Shown here piece by piece: positions 45,761 to 56,879 of a stretch of 64,000 nucleotides of DNA. Source of the DNA: Terfezia claveryi (Eukaryota; Ascomycota; Pezizomycetes; Pezizales; Pezizaceae); NCBI GenBank assembly GCA_015179025.1, contig WHUX01000140.1, positions 62,001 through 126,000 of the forward strand, given 5' to 3'. A program made the position numbers and the translations under genes. How positions within the stretch are numbered: the stretch's first letter is position 1; each line of letters opens with the position of its first letter. The notes below the pieces were generated by a model, which worked only from the letters and a program-made list of their open reading frames with translations, was not told the DNA's origin and did no database searches.

Positions 45761-47341
45761 AATAGGGTTGTTATATCTGCTAGTGATTCTCAATAGGTTC
45801 CTTACGTTCTACTACTGACAGTGTCACACACTCTGGATGCTTGGTTCGCAGGTGTCTGCTATAGTATCCAGCTCTTCAGAATTCAAAGTAACAAAACCAA
45901 TAATGCATCCTATATGTGCAATTAGAAGGTACACACTCGTGTCCGTGTTAGCGATATACCAAACAGTTAATATGGAGGTCTACAATATTATTCGAGAGGC
46001 AGTCGTGAATGTTTCCGACTGTGCAATAGGGTCTCCTAGTCTGAGGGTCTCCTGCCTTTCCGCTTAGAGCAACCAAAAAAGGCTACACTAGGTGCCAACT
46101 AGACTATAATCTGGTTGCACTACCCCTAGTATCTTACAAATATACTACCGTAGTCCTAGTCTAGTTGTGTAACCCCATAATTGCACGCCCCGCTAAAACC
46201 CCTCCGAAGATAGTGTTAGCACCCAACCTTCAAGCTTGGCAACCAGCGAGGAGCCCCGAAGATAGTCTATGGTGTCGGGAGCCAGTGCCCAGTAAGCTAG
46301 CAAAGTGTTTTGGGAGGCGACTAGTGCCAACTAGAATAGGTCTAGTGTGGTTTTATTTGTACAGGTCGGACTGCCCAACAAGTTTTAGATAGACTGACTA
46401 TATGTAAGCACTAAGCCTCTCATATCCTCTACTAAGTTTCTCATGTCTGTAGTAACTACACTAAGCTAAAGTAAGACCAAACTTCTCCTTCGAGTCCAGA
46501 CAAAGATATTGCCCAATATAGCATACAGTATTGCCACACAGACCCCACATTAGGAAGTAGAAACATCTTGATGCTGGTGTCTCTATACCGTCAATAACTA
46601 GTGGTCTTATAGAACAAATGTTGCTACTCTGCAAACAACTGAGTTGATTAGCTCGTAGTACGTATGGGTCAGTCCGAAGCCGGATCACTGCAAGCTAGTA
46701 ATACATGATCATAGAATTTTCTTTCTATGGATAACAAACAAAGAACGTTAGCAGGACCCTGAAAAGATTCCTACATATACAGTCTATTAACTCCAGTTGT
46801 ATTCTTTGCCAACAAACTCCATCACCTCCAGCAGTTAGATAGTCAGAACCTTTCTGTATATCTGCTTTGATCTCTGAAAAGGACTCAAAGCATACTGCAA
46901 ACCGTATGCAAGCCTAACCACTCTATACTAGGCTAATCACCTTATTCAGGACTGATCATTGTAATCTCATCACTCCATAAAGTGGGACAGTTCTAAGTGC
47001 TCTAGTTATTTGCATAGGTAAAAGTGTACTAAAAAATTAGTGGCGGACTTGCTGTGTACTGATATATACTCTGTGTAGTACGGAGCGTAGTATACAATTA
47101 AAAAGTATGGATGAGCCTCTACATATATCTCTACAAACAATATTAATACATGGCTAGGAACCTCGTAATGGGAATAAAGAAAAGGAAGCTTGTAGATGCG
47201 AGTGACGTCGTTAATCTAGCAAGAGAGTCAAGTAGTAATGAGGACTACGGTACCAAGCAATTTACTGACACTTTGGGCTTTAATAACCCTATGGTCCCTA
47301 AGACCCTTTACCAGATTTAGAGAAATTGCATGTAGTATGCT
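45761..47341. other. No gene recognised; inverted and direct short repeats
   Basis: AT-rich. CAACTAGACTA (46096-46106) and TAGTCTAGTTG (46156-46166) are inverted. A CACTAGGTGCCAACTAG at 46087 could be a CACTA-like terminus of the Plavaka element, but no partner end was found. A related GTGCCAACCAGACTATA occurs at 61931. Confidence 0.35.
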
Positions 47342-48753
47342 ATGGCTGAATTTAGAGTTTATAGGCCAAGAGAGTCTGGTCGTGATAGATTTGCCCAGTT
47401 TTGTAAATGGGGCGCGGCGCACCCAGCAACAGGTCTAAGAGAGCAAATTAATTACCATGACAAAGCTATGCGAGGTGCTCTCAATCAGTTGATGCAAGAC
47501 ATCATTAAGAAGGTCCGAAAATCGAAGCAGGTAATGTGGAAAGCTATTGCAGAGGCTCAAGCCGCATTTAAAGCAGCTAATCCAGATATCATAGTTGAAC
47601 TAGTCGATCGGTTACCCGATATGGGGGCTTCAAGAGCCGACCCAGTATACATGCCAAGCAACTAGGGGTCTGTCAAGGCAAGAACAGCATCCACCACAGA
47701 GAGGCAGAGGGCTGCCGCTTGCCTAGCAAGACCAGATGTTACCACTGTTCAGGAAGCAGCCCCAGTGAGACCCTTACTAGTACCAGTAATTATTCTGTCA
47801 GTGGTTCCAGCCAAATGCTCTCTCACCAAGCAGCATCCCACAAAAGCGCCTCCCTCTAAAGTGTCTTCCGCTACCAAAGTGACCCTAGCTCCCAAACCTA
47901 CAAAGACTCCACTTTGTACTCTGCCTCCTACTCCCAAACAGGCACCACTACAGGCAACTCACCTACTTCTACCAGATCATAGGAGACCCCTACCGACTGG
48001 GCCCAAGGTCACGATAGTGGGGGCACCAACGGGAGTTGCTGGTGGACCTTTAGTGGTGGCAGTGTGTAGGCAGCCACATTCTCCCGGTTAGGCACCAGCT
48101 GTAGGGGGGCCCCCGCAGTCAGTGCGCATTCACATAATTACGCCAAAGCAACATGGGCCAGACCCTCTGTATAGAGGCTAGGTCTTCATGTCCGCTACCA
48201 TCTCTATTACAGCAGTATTAGGTTTACTATAGAGCATTACAGCAATAGAGGCAGTAGCTGCGCCTTATATCTCTCCAGGCCGAGTTATGTAGTTTTTGTA
48301 CAGTCTAGACATTGTAGGCAGGTTTGTGCACATTGGGATAGATTATGTACTAGGAGCAGCCCTTATGGGATACCAGGGCCCCCACCTACTCGACTTCCTA
48401 CTGGAGCTGGCTCTAATGTCTACACCACATACACTGGCTCCAATAGCTCCACTACGTACACTGGGTGCAGTGCAACTGGCAGCTACCTCGAAAAGTATAG
48501 TCCCCAAGCTAAAGGGTGGATTGGTTGCCAAAGGTACCAAAGCAGGCAAGTCCGGCAAGACAGGCAAGGGTGGAACGCCGGCATCCGAGGTGGCAATACC
48601 AGTCAAGGTCCCAAAGCTAGCCAAGCATCTAATGCTAGCTCGGAGAATCCAGCAGTAGCAAAGAAGCGGAAGAGAACAACCACGTCTCCCTTGGCTGCCA
48701 AGCGTGTCAAGGGTCCAACGGCAACTAGTGGGAAGCCCTGCCAAGAAGGACAG
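47342..48753 (+). pseudogene. Unrecognised transposon-like gene, part 1 (split by gypsy E)
   Basis: 47342-47665 encodes MAEFRVYRPRESGRDRFAQF, CKWGAAHPATGLREQINYHD, then a helical KAMRGALNQLMQDIIKKVRK segment. From 47664 on the likely frame is one step shifted: CYHCSGSSPSETLTSTSNYS, then long S/T/Y/G-rich sequence, and near the end KKRKRTTTSPLAAKRVKGPT, a basic nuclear-localisation-like tract, to GKPCQEGQ at the insertion point. It continues in frame at 54832. Stops are mostly TAG. No domain recognised; calling it transposon-like is inference from decay and setting. Confidence 0.5.
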
Positions 48754-49200
48754 TGTAACGGCGTAGGCTATGGCGTAGACAATTAGCTATAAACGTGACT
48801 CTAAGGAGCGCACGCAACGGCCAAACTATACCACACTAGTGTGGTATAGTTTCAAGTGACAATATATATTGTTGTGGGTTTGGTAGATAATAGTATAGAC
48901 GTAGACTATAGACAAAAGGCAACTTGTATGAAAGACTTGATATACAAGACGTTGCGTGAAGAGTAAGAATAAAGAATACAACTATAGCCTCATATATATA
49001 CAGCTGTTCGCTCTATGATATCATCATACACATAAGGAAGATTACGCATGTGATACTCAACATCTTGTCAATCTGAGACTCGGACTAAACCCTGTCTGAC
49101 TCCTAAAGTGCAATAACCATTACTTGTGATCGCAGGTGATAATCCGTAACAGAATCCGTGACAAAGTCCATGACAAAGTTCCGTGATATGGCCCGTGACA
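48754..49200 (-). repeat. 3' LTR of element E
   Basis: 447 bp. The sense strand holds ACGCAACGT (plus 48949-48957), partner of the putative primer site. The perfect palindrome CTATACCACACTAGTGTGGTATAG (24 bp) is centred near 48837. Confidence 0.93.
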
Positions 49201-49235
49201 GTATCCCCTCTTTAAGGCCGAAGTCCTCTGAGGCT

Positions 49236-52200
49236 TTAACTAGTAGCATCTTCAGGTAGGGGTCCTGGCTTATTAGGGTACCGAGCATGAAATTGATCGA
49301 TGGGTTTTAATTTATTGACATTAATAGCTGGTTCCCAGTCTGGGTTATCGTAACCTACCCATTTAATCAAGTATTGGAGTTTTTTCCGTCATATCCGTGA
49401 ATCTAGAATTTCTTCCACATGCCATTCTTCTTCATTGCCAATTATGATGGGTGGAGGTGGAGAATTCTTCTGCCCAGGTAGAGGATTATTATCTGTGGGG
49501 TCCAGGAGTGAGACATGCTGAACCCGATGATATTGAATTGTAGGTGGAAAGTCAAGTTCATAGGCGTACGGGGATATGACTTTCAATATCTTGTATGGTC
49601 CTATACGTTTATGATCTAACTTCTTACTTGGTCGTTGTGTAGTAACATGTTGTGCATTAAACCATACTAAATCTCCTTCTTTGAATGCGGGTGCTGGTTT
49701 CCATCATTTGTCTGCTTGTTCTTGTTGCTTTGCTTGAGATCTTGCCATTTCATGTTGCAGATGTTCTGTGAGTTCTTTTATCTTTGTGGCTAATTTTACA
49801 GCATTCCATTCTCCTTGTTCGTTTGGTGTAATTGAGAAATCAAATTGCCAGTGTGGATCTCTACCATAGTTAGCGAAGAATGGAGATACCTCTGTCATTT
49901 CCGATACTTGATTGTTTGATGCAAAGTTAGCTAGATGAAGCCAATTTTCCCAATCGTCTTGCAGATAATTAACGTATATACATAGGTACTGTTTTAGTAT
50001 GGCATTTATTCGTTCCGTTTGACTATCAGTTTGTGGGTAGAATAGGCTTGAAACTAATGACTTCACCTGAAGGATTTGACATAATGTCTTCCAGAATTTT
50101 GCAATAAATTGTGTTCCTCTATCCGAAATGATTGTTTTAGGTAAACTATGAAGTCGGAAAATATGTCTTGCATAAAGATCTGCCAGTTTTTCAGCTGTAG
50201 TAGTATCTCGACAAGGTATAAAGTGGTGCATTTTTGTCAACCAGCAAACTACTACTAGAATCGCATTATATCCATTTGACCAAGGTAGCCCTATAATGAA
50301 ATCCATTGAAATATCTTGCCAAGCCCCTTGCGGTATTGATAATGGTCGTAGGATTCCAAAAGGAGCATATCGTAACGTTTTTAAACGTTGATAGGGATGA
50401 CAATTGCGAATATAACGATCTACTTCTTTATGCATTTGTGGCCAATAGTATTGTCGCAATAATAATTCCAGAGTTTTAGAACGCCCTGGATGTCCTGCTA
50501 TTGGAGTTATGTGGTGATCTTCAATTAATCGTAGCTTTAGAGAATTATAGTTTTGTATGTAAATTTTCCCCCGAAATCTCAGCTTGGCATTGTCGTCTTC
50601 GGATTCTGCTAATGATATATCTTTTGACTGTTTTTGTCCCTGTTGAAGTTTCTTCAAGGTTTCCTGTAGTACCGGATCAATAGCAAATCCCTGTCGGAAC
50701 AAGTCCTCAATAGATTGGCCCTCTTCCATTGTCGCATTTATCGCCAAGTTATGGGGTTTTAATACCACTTGGTATTGGAATTGTTTACATTCATCCCCTT
50801 CTTTAGGAAGGTCTCCTGACCTTCTTGTGAGGGTGTCCGGTTTTCCAGCGGATTTTCCTGGTCGATAGATTATCTTGAAGTTAAAGCGGGATAAATACTC
50901 TGACCATGTAGCTTGACGTCTATTTAATAGTTTTGTAGACATGAAATATTCCAGATTTCTATGGTCCGAGAGTACTTTAATGGGATGTATGGTGGATTGT
51001 AGTTCTGGTCTCCCTTCTTTGAAGCATCAGCAAGAAAAAAGTGGCATCGGGACGCCAGGTGGTGTCTCCAGGAGACAGGGTTGTCTCTGGTGTCTTTTGT
51101 GTCTTTTATGTCTCCTAAGTGTCTCCTAAGTGTCTCCCATGTGTCTCCCAATGTCTTCTAGTGTCTCCAGGAGACACTGAGAGACATTCTGCCAATCGTG
51201 GAGACACACTTTGTCTCTAGTGGCAATACTGTCTCTAGAGACACTGGAGACAAACTATTTTCTTTCCTGATGAGCATCGTACAATTGCCATTAATTCTTT
51301 GTCCTATATTTCGTAGTTGCACTCGGCTGGGGAATGTTTCTTTGAGAAGTATACTATGGGATGTAGTATTCCATTCTTGTCACGTTGTGACAGTATTCCG
51401 ACAGAAATGTAGTCAGAGGCATCAGCTTCTATGAGTATTTCATTGTCTGGATCGAAATGTTGGAGGATGGGAGCAGTAGTGAATGCTTTTGTGAGGTGTT
51501 GGAATGCAGATTCGCATTTATTATCCCATTTCTATGGTGTATCTTTTTTGCTAAGATTTACTATAGGTGCTACTATAGAGGAAAAATCTTTAATGAATCG
51601 TCGATAGAAATTAGCGAATCCTAAGAAAGATCTGGCATCATGTAAGTTAATTGGGGATTCCCATTCAATAATGGCTTTGATTTTTGTGGGGTCCATTTGT
51701 ACGCCATTTTCGGATATTATCATGCCAAGATATTTTACTTTTGTTTTATGGAATTCGCATTATTCTGGTTTTAGGTATAGTCTGGCTTTTTGTAGTGCTT
51801 CTAATACCTTTGATACATGGTGTTTATGTTCCTCTAGTGTATTGCTGTATATTAAAATATAGTCCAAGTAAGCTATACAGAAATTATCCAGAAACGGGTG
51901 GAGGATGTCATTAATGAAATGTTGGAAACTGGCTGGGGCATTTGTAAGGCCGAAAGGCATGACGAGTGTTTCAAATAGCCCGTAGTGTGTTCGGAATGCT
52001 GTTTTCCATTCCTCCCCTTTTGCCACTCTGACTAGGTTGTATATAGTTCATATATTTAGCGTTGTATAGTAATGAGCTTTTGATAGTCTGGTGAGTGTTT
52101 CACATATTAAAGGCAATGGATATCAGTTCTTAATAGTACCATCATTTAGTCCTCGATAATCAACACATAAGCGCAATGACCCATCTTTTTTCTTGACAAA

Positions 52201-53170
52201 TAATATAGGTGCTCCTGCAGGTGATGATGAGGCGTGTATAAATCCTTTTGAGAGGTTTTCATCTATCAATTCTTTGAGGGCTTGTAGTTCTAGTTTGGAT
52301 AGGGAATATAGAGGCCCGAATTGTGCTGTAAATCCTTCTTTTAGTGGAATTTTGTGATCATAGGGTCGGTGGGGTAGAAGTACTTCTGTAATAGCTTTCT
52401 TGAAGAGGGGTAAATATTCGTAGTATTCTGTGGGAAGGAGTTCTTTTATTTTATCATCTTCACTGTGAAGTTCCTGTTTGGCTGGCTTGAGTGCTTGATA
52501 GAGTTCGTAAATAGTGAACTGGAAGGGTTGTTCTATAGGGTTGTTCTATCCCTTTCCCTTTTTTAATTTGTCTGCTGAACGTGGAGCTAGCTATCATGGC
52601 AATTTGAGGTCGTTGTGGAATCGGTATAGAAATCCTAGTAATTGATGAAGGTTTTTGACAGCAGTGTTGTATACAATATTCAGAATCAAAGGTAATTGTA
52701 TTTCGTGCGAATTGGATACTGACATCATGATGGCGAAGCCACGGTATTCCCAATACTAGGGGGTAATGTCTAAGTTTAGGGACAAATAAGAATAGTTGTT
52801 AGTGGTGTTGCCTAATGGTCATTTGTATTTTGGTCATATAAGTGATAATTCCGGATTCGATTGGTCATCCGTCGATTACTTCTAGTATTCGAGGTTTTCT
52901 TAGTTTATATAGTGGAAGTTTGTGATGGCTTGCGAAATCCTGATCTATAAATGCATACCCTGTGGCTCCACAATCTATGAGTGCATGAATAGGAATGAGG
53001 TTATTATCATCTTTTATTTCACAAGTAACTATAAGATGATTTCCTTCCAATTCCTCTTCTGACATGGAGCGTAATGATAAACTGGAAATACAGAGAGAAG
53101 ATTTTGATGGCCTTACATCAGCACCATCCTGCTGAAGTGAGGCTAATCTTTTAGTGTTGGTGGAGTTAGT
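49236..53170 (-). pseudogene. pol: pol of element E: protease to chromodomain
   Basis: Protease ~52980 (IHALIDCGATGYAFIDQDF). RT ~52400-51700 ([36 protein letters not shown]: second active-site Asp changed to Tyr). RNase H 51500-50850, split by the MITE-like element at 51028-51272. Integrase 50650-49750 (MDFIIGLP, IISDRGTQF, TDSQTERINAIL; the zinc motif reads NCHPYQR, with Tyr for the last Cys). Chromodomain ~49450-49330 (WHVEEILDSRI, LQYLIKWVGYDNPDWEPAIN). Stop TAA 49236. The 50942-49704 frame is one long open stretch of 412 codons. Pol is -1 relative to gag. Confidence 0.92.
51028..51272. mobile_element. 245-bp MITE-like element, copy 2
   Basis: Nearly identical to 982-1226, with the same length. 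Flanked by exact AGCAT at 51023-51027 and 51273-51277. Removing it with one AGCAT rejoins the RNase H frame of pol E (MAIVR, then FKEGRPELQ). Confidence 0.85.
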
Positions 53171-54379
53171 TTATGTATAGTAGCTTCTGCTACCTGAATA
53201 GGATGACGTTGGGTTTGAGGACAAGTCTTTACTCCATGACCTAATCTGCCACAATAATAGCAACGGCCCTCTGCCAAGCGTTTGGCTTATTCATTTGGAG
53301 ATATCTTCTTTCGTGTAGCTGAAAGCTCTATTGGTCCTGCATGTGTTCCTGTTGTTGTGGATGTAGTACCAGTTGGTGCCATAGGAGGGTTTGATGTGGA
53401 ATGAGATATTGGGTTAGTACGGGGATTGGAAGTTGTAAGGCGATTAGCAAATTATGACTGTAAGGCTCGTCGTCTGGTATCAAGGCATTGACATACAGCA
53501 ACAAAATCATCAAAGATAGTTGGTTCAGGATGTATTGCTAAGAGATCTTGTTGCAATCGATAAGAGAGGCCTCTTTTTAGGGCAGCTAACTTAGCTACAT
53601 CATTCCAGGTGGTTTCGACTGCATGTCATTGAAATTCTGCAAAGTATGTTGCAAAGTCTCGAGTACCTAGTATAATTCTATGAAGCTTATATTCCGCATT
53701 CGCGATTCGATTGGGATCTCCAAATGTGTTTTCTAGAATTGTAACAAGAGCCCCTAAGTCAGTTAAATTGACGGTATTGTCCTGGACATATAGTATGACT
53801 TAGTCAAGTGCATCTTCAGAAAGTGAGTTAACTACAAGACGTAACTTGGCTTGTTCATTGGCATATGTAGCAGCTTTGAGACGCAGCTATGTTAAGAAAG
53901 GACGTAGTTTGTTTCGATCTTTACCAGTGAATTTTTCAGGATTTGGAATTTTTTCAGTTCAAACTCCTCCTGGTTGATTTCTAGCTAACGCAGTGCTAAC
54001 AGCTCGATTGTCTTGTAGTTGAGCTCGTAGATCCTCGATAGTAGTTTCCTGAATATCTATTTGTTCTCTAGCTTCTCGCAAAGCTGTATAGGGTCGTTCA
54101 TTGAGTTGTTAACGTAAATTAGCATTTTCAGCTTGTAGTGCTGTAACATTGGCGCTTCAGTCTAGAAGCCTAATCATTCGATCGAGAAGGGTAATAGTTT
54201 CTTGGACAATGGTAGTGTAATCATTATTGGCATTGGCAGGGTCTACTTCTGCTTGCAATCTTGTAAGTAGATCTATGATCTCTGGTGGTAACTCAATAAT
54301 GGGCTGTATTGATTGAGATATAGTAATCGTAGAATCCGAGATAAGGTCGTGCTCAGTAGAGTGTAGGGACGCAACGTAA
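53144..54379 (-). pseudogene. gag: gag of element E
   Basis: Minus strand: IIELPPEIIDLLTRLQAEVD, a coiled-coil-like QETTIEDLRAQLQDNRAV, the capsid (IPNPEKFTGKDRNKLRPFLT, FGDPNRIANAEYKLHRI, FATYFAEFQ), and a canonical knuckle CYYCGRLGHGVKTC at 53221-53262. Stops TAG and TGA at five or so places. Ends TAG 53144; pol overlaps in the -1 frame. Confidence 0.85.
54369..54377 (-). other. Putative self-primer binding site of element E
   Basis: Sense strand ACGTTGCGT, 2 nt after the LTR end. It is the exact reverse complement of ACGCAACGT in the LTR (plus 48949-48957; ACGCAACAT in the 5' LTR copy, 54575-54583). Confidence 0.6.
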
Positions 54380-54826
54380 TGTGACGGCGTAGGCTATGGC
54401 GTAGACAATTGGCTATAAACGTGACTCTAAGGAGCGCATGCAACGGCCAAACTATACCACACTAGTGTAGTATAGTTTCAAGTGACAATATGTATTGTTG
54501 TGGGTTTGGTAGACAATAGTATAGAGGTAGACTATAGACAAAAGGCAACTTGTATGAAAGACTCAATATACAATATGTTGCGTGAAGAGCAAGAACAAAG
54601 AATACAACTATGGCCTCATATATATACAGCTGTTCGCTCTATGATATCATCATACACATAAGGAAGATTATGCGTGTGATACTCAACATCTTGTCAATCT
54701 GAGACTCGGACTAAACCCTGTCTGACTCCTAAAGTGCAATAACCATTACTTGTGATCGCAGGTGATAATCCGTGACAGAATCCGTGACAAAGTGCATGAC
54801 AAAGTTCCATGATATGGCCCGTGACA
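54380..54826 (-). repeat. 5' LTR of element E
   Basis: 447 bp, same length as the 3' LTR; visible differences are mostly C/T and G/A. Confidence 0.93.
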
Positions 54827-54831
54827 GACAG

Positions 54832-55125
54832 GCTGCCAAGGATGCACAAGATGTACATGACCCTGAGGTAAAAAAAATGGCTGCCAAGGGTACTCCAGCT
54901 GTACGATCATCTGTTAAACCAGGACTTGCTAAGTGACAATCGGGTAGGATGAAGGACAGGACAGGCCATGCCACTAGTCAAGGGCTGCCCCAAGTAGCGA
55001 GGATATGGGGGCTGGTTCCAGAAAGCTAGTACCACACCGCCTTAAGTGTACCAACTAGACAAGGCTCGGGTGTGCCAACCAAACAAGGCTCGGGTGTTGC
55101 TCATCAGGCACTAGAAATGCATAGC
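54832..55125 (+). pseudogene. Unrecognised transposon-like gene, part 2 (between gypsy E and D)
   Basis: Joins part 1 without a gap after removal of E: GKPCQEGQ then AAKDAQDVHDPEVKKMAAKG and VRSSVKPGLAK to TGA. Beyond that, another frame with a repeated TRLGC / TKQGSGV unit runs to the ATAGC target site of D. Confidence 0.55.
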
Positions 55126-55640
55126 TGTAACAACCGTCCCTCTTTACCGTTGTTATTGTTCTTATTGTTACCTAGTACCGGGTTGTGTTTTGAGAGTCAT
55201 GCCACTTCCGGCACGACTGTCAGGGGTTCCCTATCTCAAAACCTTATTCTGTTATCGGCCTTGGCTTCTTAGGCCACCATGTATATATATCTCCTCGCTC
55301 TCGCACTCACGTTGGATCCCCATCCAACGTCTTGTATATCCAATACAGGGCCTTGCTTCTCTCCACATTGTTGCATCTCCCTTATGCACCCCCTTGCCTT
55401 GCCTCCACTCTGCAGCCCTGCTGCCCACCCCGCGAACCTCCTGTCCTTGCCTTGCCTTACCTTGTCTCTGTAGCCCTGCTGCCTCCTACTACTCCCATGT
55501 ACCTCTCTTGCTCTCGCCCTTGCCCCCGTCCTAGCCTTTCCCCTAGTCACATACATAGCGTTCCTACGTATGTGTTACTCTAGCCTTGCCCTTACTCCGG
55601 CATACCTCTTGGTCGCCTTGTCCTCAGAGCCGTCGTTACA
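55126..55640 (+). repeat. 5' LTR of element D
   Basis: Contains TATATATAT at 55280, then the inverted repeat CGTTGGATCCCCATCCAACG at 55310-55329. The second arm extended (ATCCAACGT, 55322-55330) matches the primer site. Confidence 0.95.
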
Positions 55641-55642
55641 CT

Positions 55643-55651
55643 ACGTTGGAT
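55643..55651 (+). other. Putative self-primer binding site of element D
   Basis: ACGTTGGAT, 2 nt after the LTR end; exact reverse complement of ATCCAACGT at 55322-55330, about 40 nt after the start of the TATA tract. Confidence 0.65.
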
Positions 55652-55676
55652 TGTCTCGACCAACTGGTACACTGTC

Positions 55677-56858
55677 ATGTCCGAAACTCTCCGACCCTCC
55701 GAAAGGTACGATATCTGGCGAGCAACTCCAATTCCCTCAGATCCTGCATAGCTAGTAACCTATCGATAAACCATTGTCAATATATTTGCGGCTACCTACG
55801 CCATCGGCACGCAACAAGGTGCAGACCTCCAGAATGCTGAACGAAAGCTGAAATCAGCTGATAAAGAGATTGCCATCCTCCATCAGGACCTAGACGACAC
55901 TAATGCTGCCCTTGCCATCGAGCGAACCACAGTACGAAGTCTCAGCCGTGCCTTGGACAAGCTCACACCCGCAGCCACACCTTCTCCAGCAACCCAAAAG
56001 ACTGAGAGTATCTCTACCCCTCCCAAGTTCAATAGAGACCGGGCTCATCTCTGAGCTTGGAAAAACTCGGTAAACCTCAAACTCAATGGGGACTCAGCCA
56101 GGTTCCCATCCGAGCAATACCAATTGGCTTATGTCTTTGCCCTGCTGGAGGGCAAAGTAATTGATCAAATCCAACTATATGTCCTTGAGACTGGGATTAA
56201 GCTTAATAACATTCCAGCACTTTTCTCCATCCTGGATAGGGCTTTTGGGGACCCTGATGCAGTGGGCACTGCTGGCCGAGCCCTCCGGGCCCTTAAACAA
56301 TGCAACTCGGACTTGTCCACATATGTGGCAGAGTTCTCAAAACTGGCCTCAGATGTACTATGGAATGATAAGACCAAATTCGAACAATTTCAGGAGGGGC
56401 TTAACGATGAACTGCAACAAGCCATGGTTACCCTCCTCGAGGTTGGGACCCTCGGCGAATTAATAGACCAGGCTTCCCGAGTGGAACAGCAGATGTCCCG
56501 GCTCCACAACTGCCCTACGTTCAGGCCAGCAACCTGTCTCCTACAACAGTAGCTTCAGCAATACTACGCTACCACCAAGATAGCTCAGGCCCTCACACCA
56601 GTCAACAATACAGCACACCCTTCGCTGATAGCAGGTGGCCCCGCTCCTATGGACCTGTCCTCAGGAAGACCTCAGCTAACCCAGGAGGAAAGGGACTGCC
56701 AATACACTAATGGGTTATGTATTGCATGCGGAAAAGGGGACCATTTCATCTCAGCCTATCCCCTCCAAAAAAATTGTGCCTTAGCCATCCATGCTATCTC
56801 AGAATCTAGGATTGAGTAAGTGGAGGAGAAGCCGGGAAAAGCGGAGTCCCTTATCTAG
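55677..56858 (+). pseudogene. gag: gag of element D
   Basis: ATG at 55677 (MSETLRPSERYDIWRATPIP). Heptad-like stretch ~55840-55960 (DKEIAILHQDLDDTNAALAI). Capsid 56120-56510 (YVFALLEGKVIDQIQLYVLE, LSTYVAEFSKLASDVLWND, LIDQASRVEQQ). Zinc knuckle CIACGKGDHFISAY at 56718-56759: the last Cys is Tyr, so zinc binding would fail. Four or five stops (TAG, TGA). TAG 56856 ends the frame within the frameshift hairpin. Confidence 0.9.
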
Positions 56859-56879
56859 TTACTGACACTAGCGAGGGAC
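56834..56879 (+). promoter_or_regulatory. Programmed -1 frameshift signal, gag to pol, element D
   Basis: GGGAAAA at 56834-56840 (ccG GGA AAA in the gag frame), 5-nt spacer GCGGA, stem GTCCCT (56846-56851) with AGGGAC (56874-56879), inner stem CTAGT/ACTAG (56855-56859, 56867-56871). The lower stem is shorter than in C because the two inner pairs are lost on both sides. Confidence 0.82.

Larger units (their letters stand above)
48754..54826 (-). mobile_element. Ty3/gypsy chromovirus E, a second family
   Basis: Both LTRs are 447 bp (48754-49200, 54380-54826), starting TGTAACGG/TGTGACGG and ending CCCGTGACA. The 5-bp TSD GACAG is exact (48749-48753, 54827-54831). Gag, protease, RT, RNase H, integrase and chromodomain in order. 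It carries copy 2 of the 245-bp MITE-like element in RNase H. Confidence 0.95.

Noticed and set aside
46080..46110. CACTAGGTGCCAACTAG as the terminus of the Plavaka element
   Set aside because: No matching inverted end was found near 35.8-36.3 kb, so kept only as a remark.
53120..53200. A GGGAAAA-type frameshift site in element E
   Set aside because: Pol is also -1 to gag, but the overlap (ACACTAAAAGATTAG) has no canonical heptamer in phase and no clear hairpin; the mechanism remains open.
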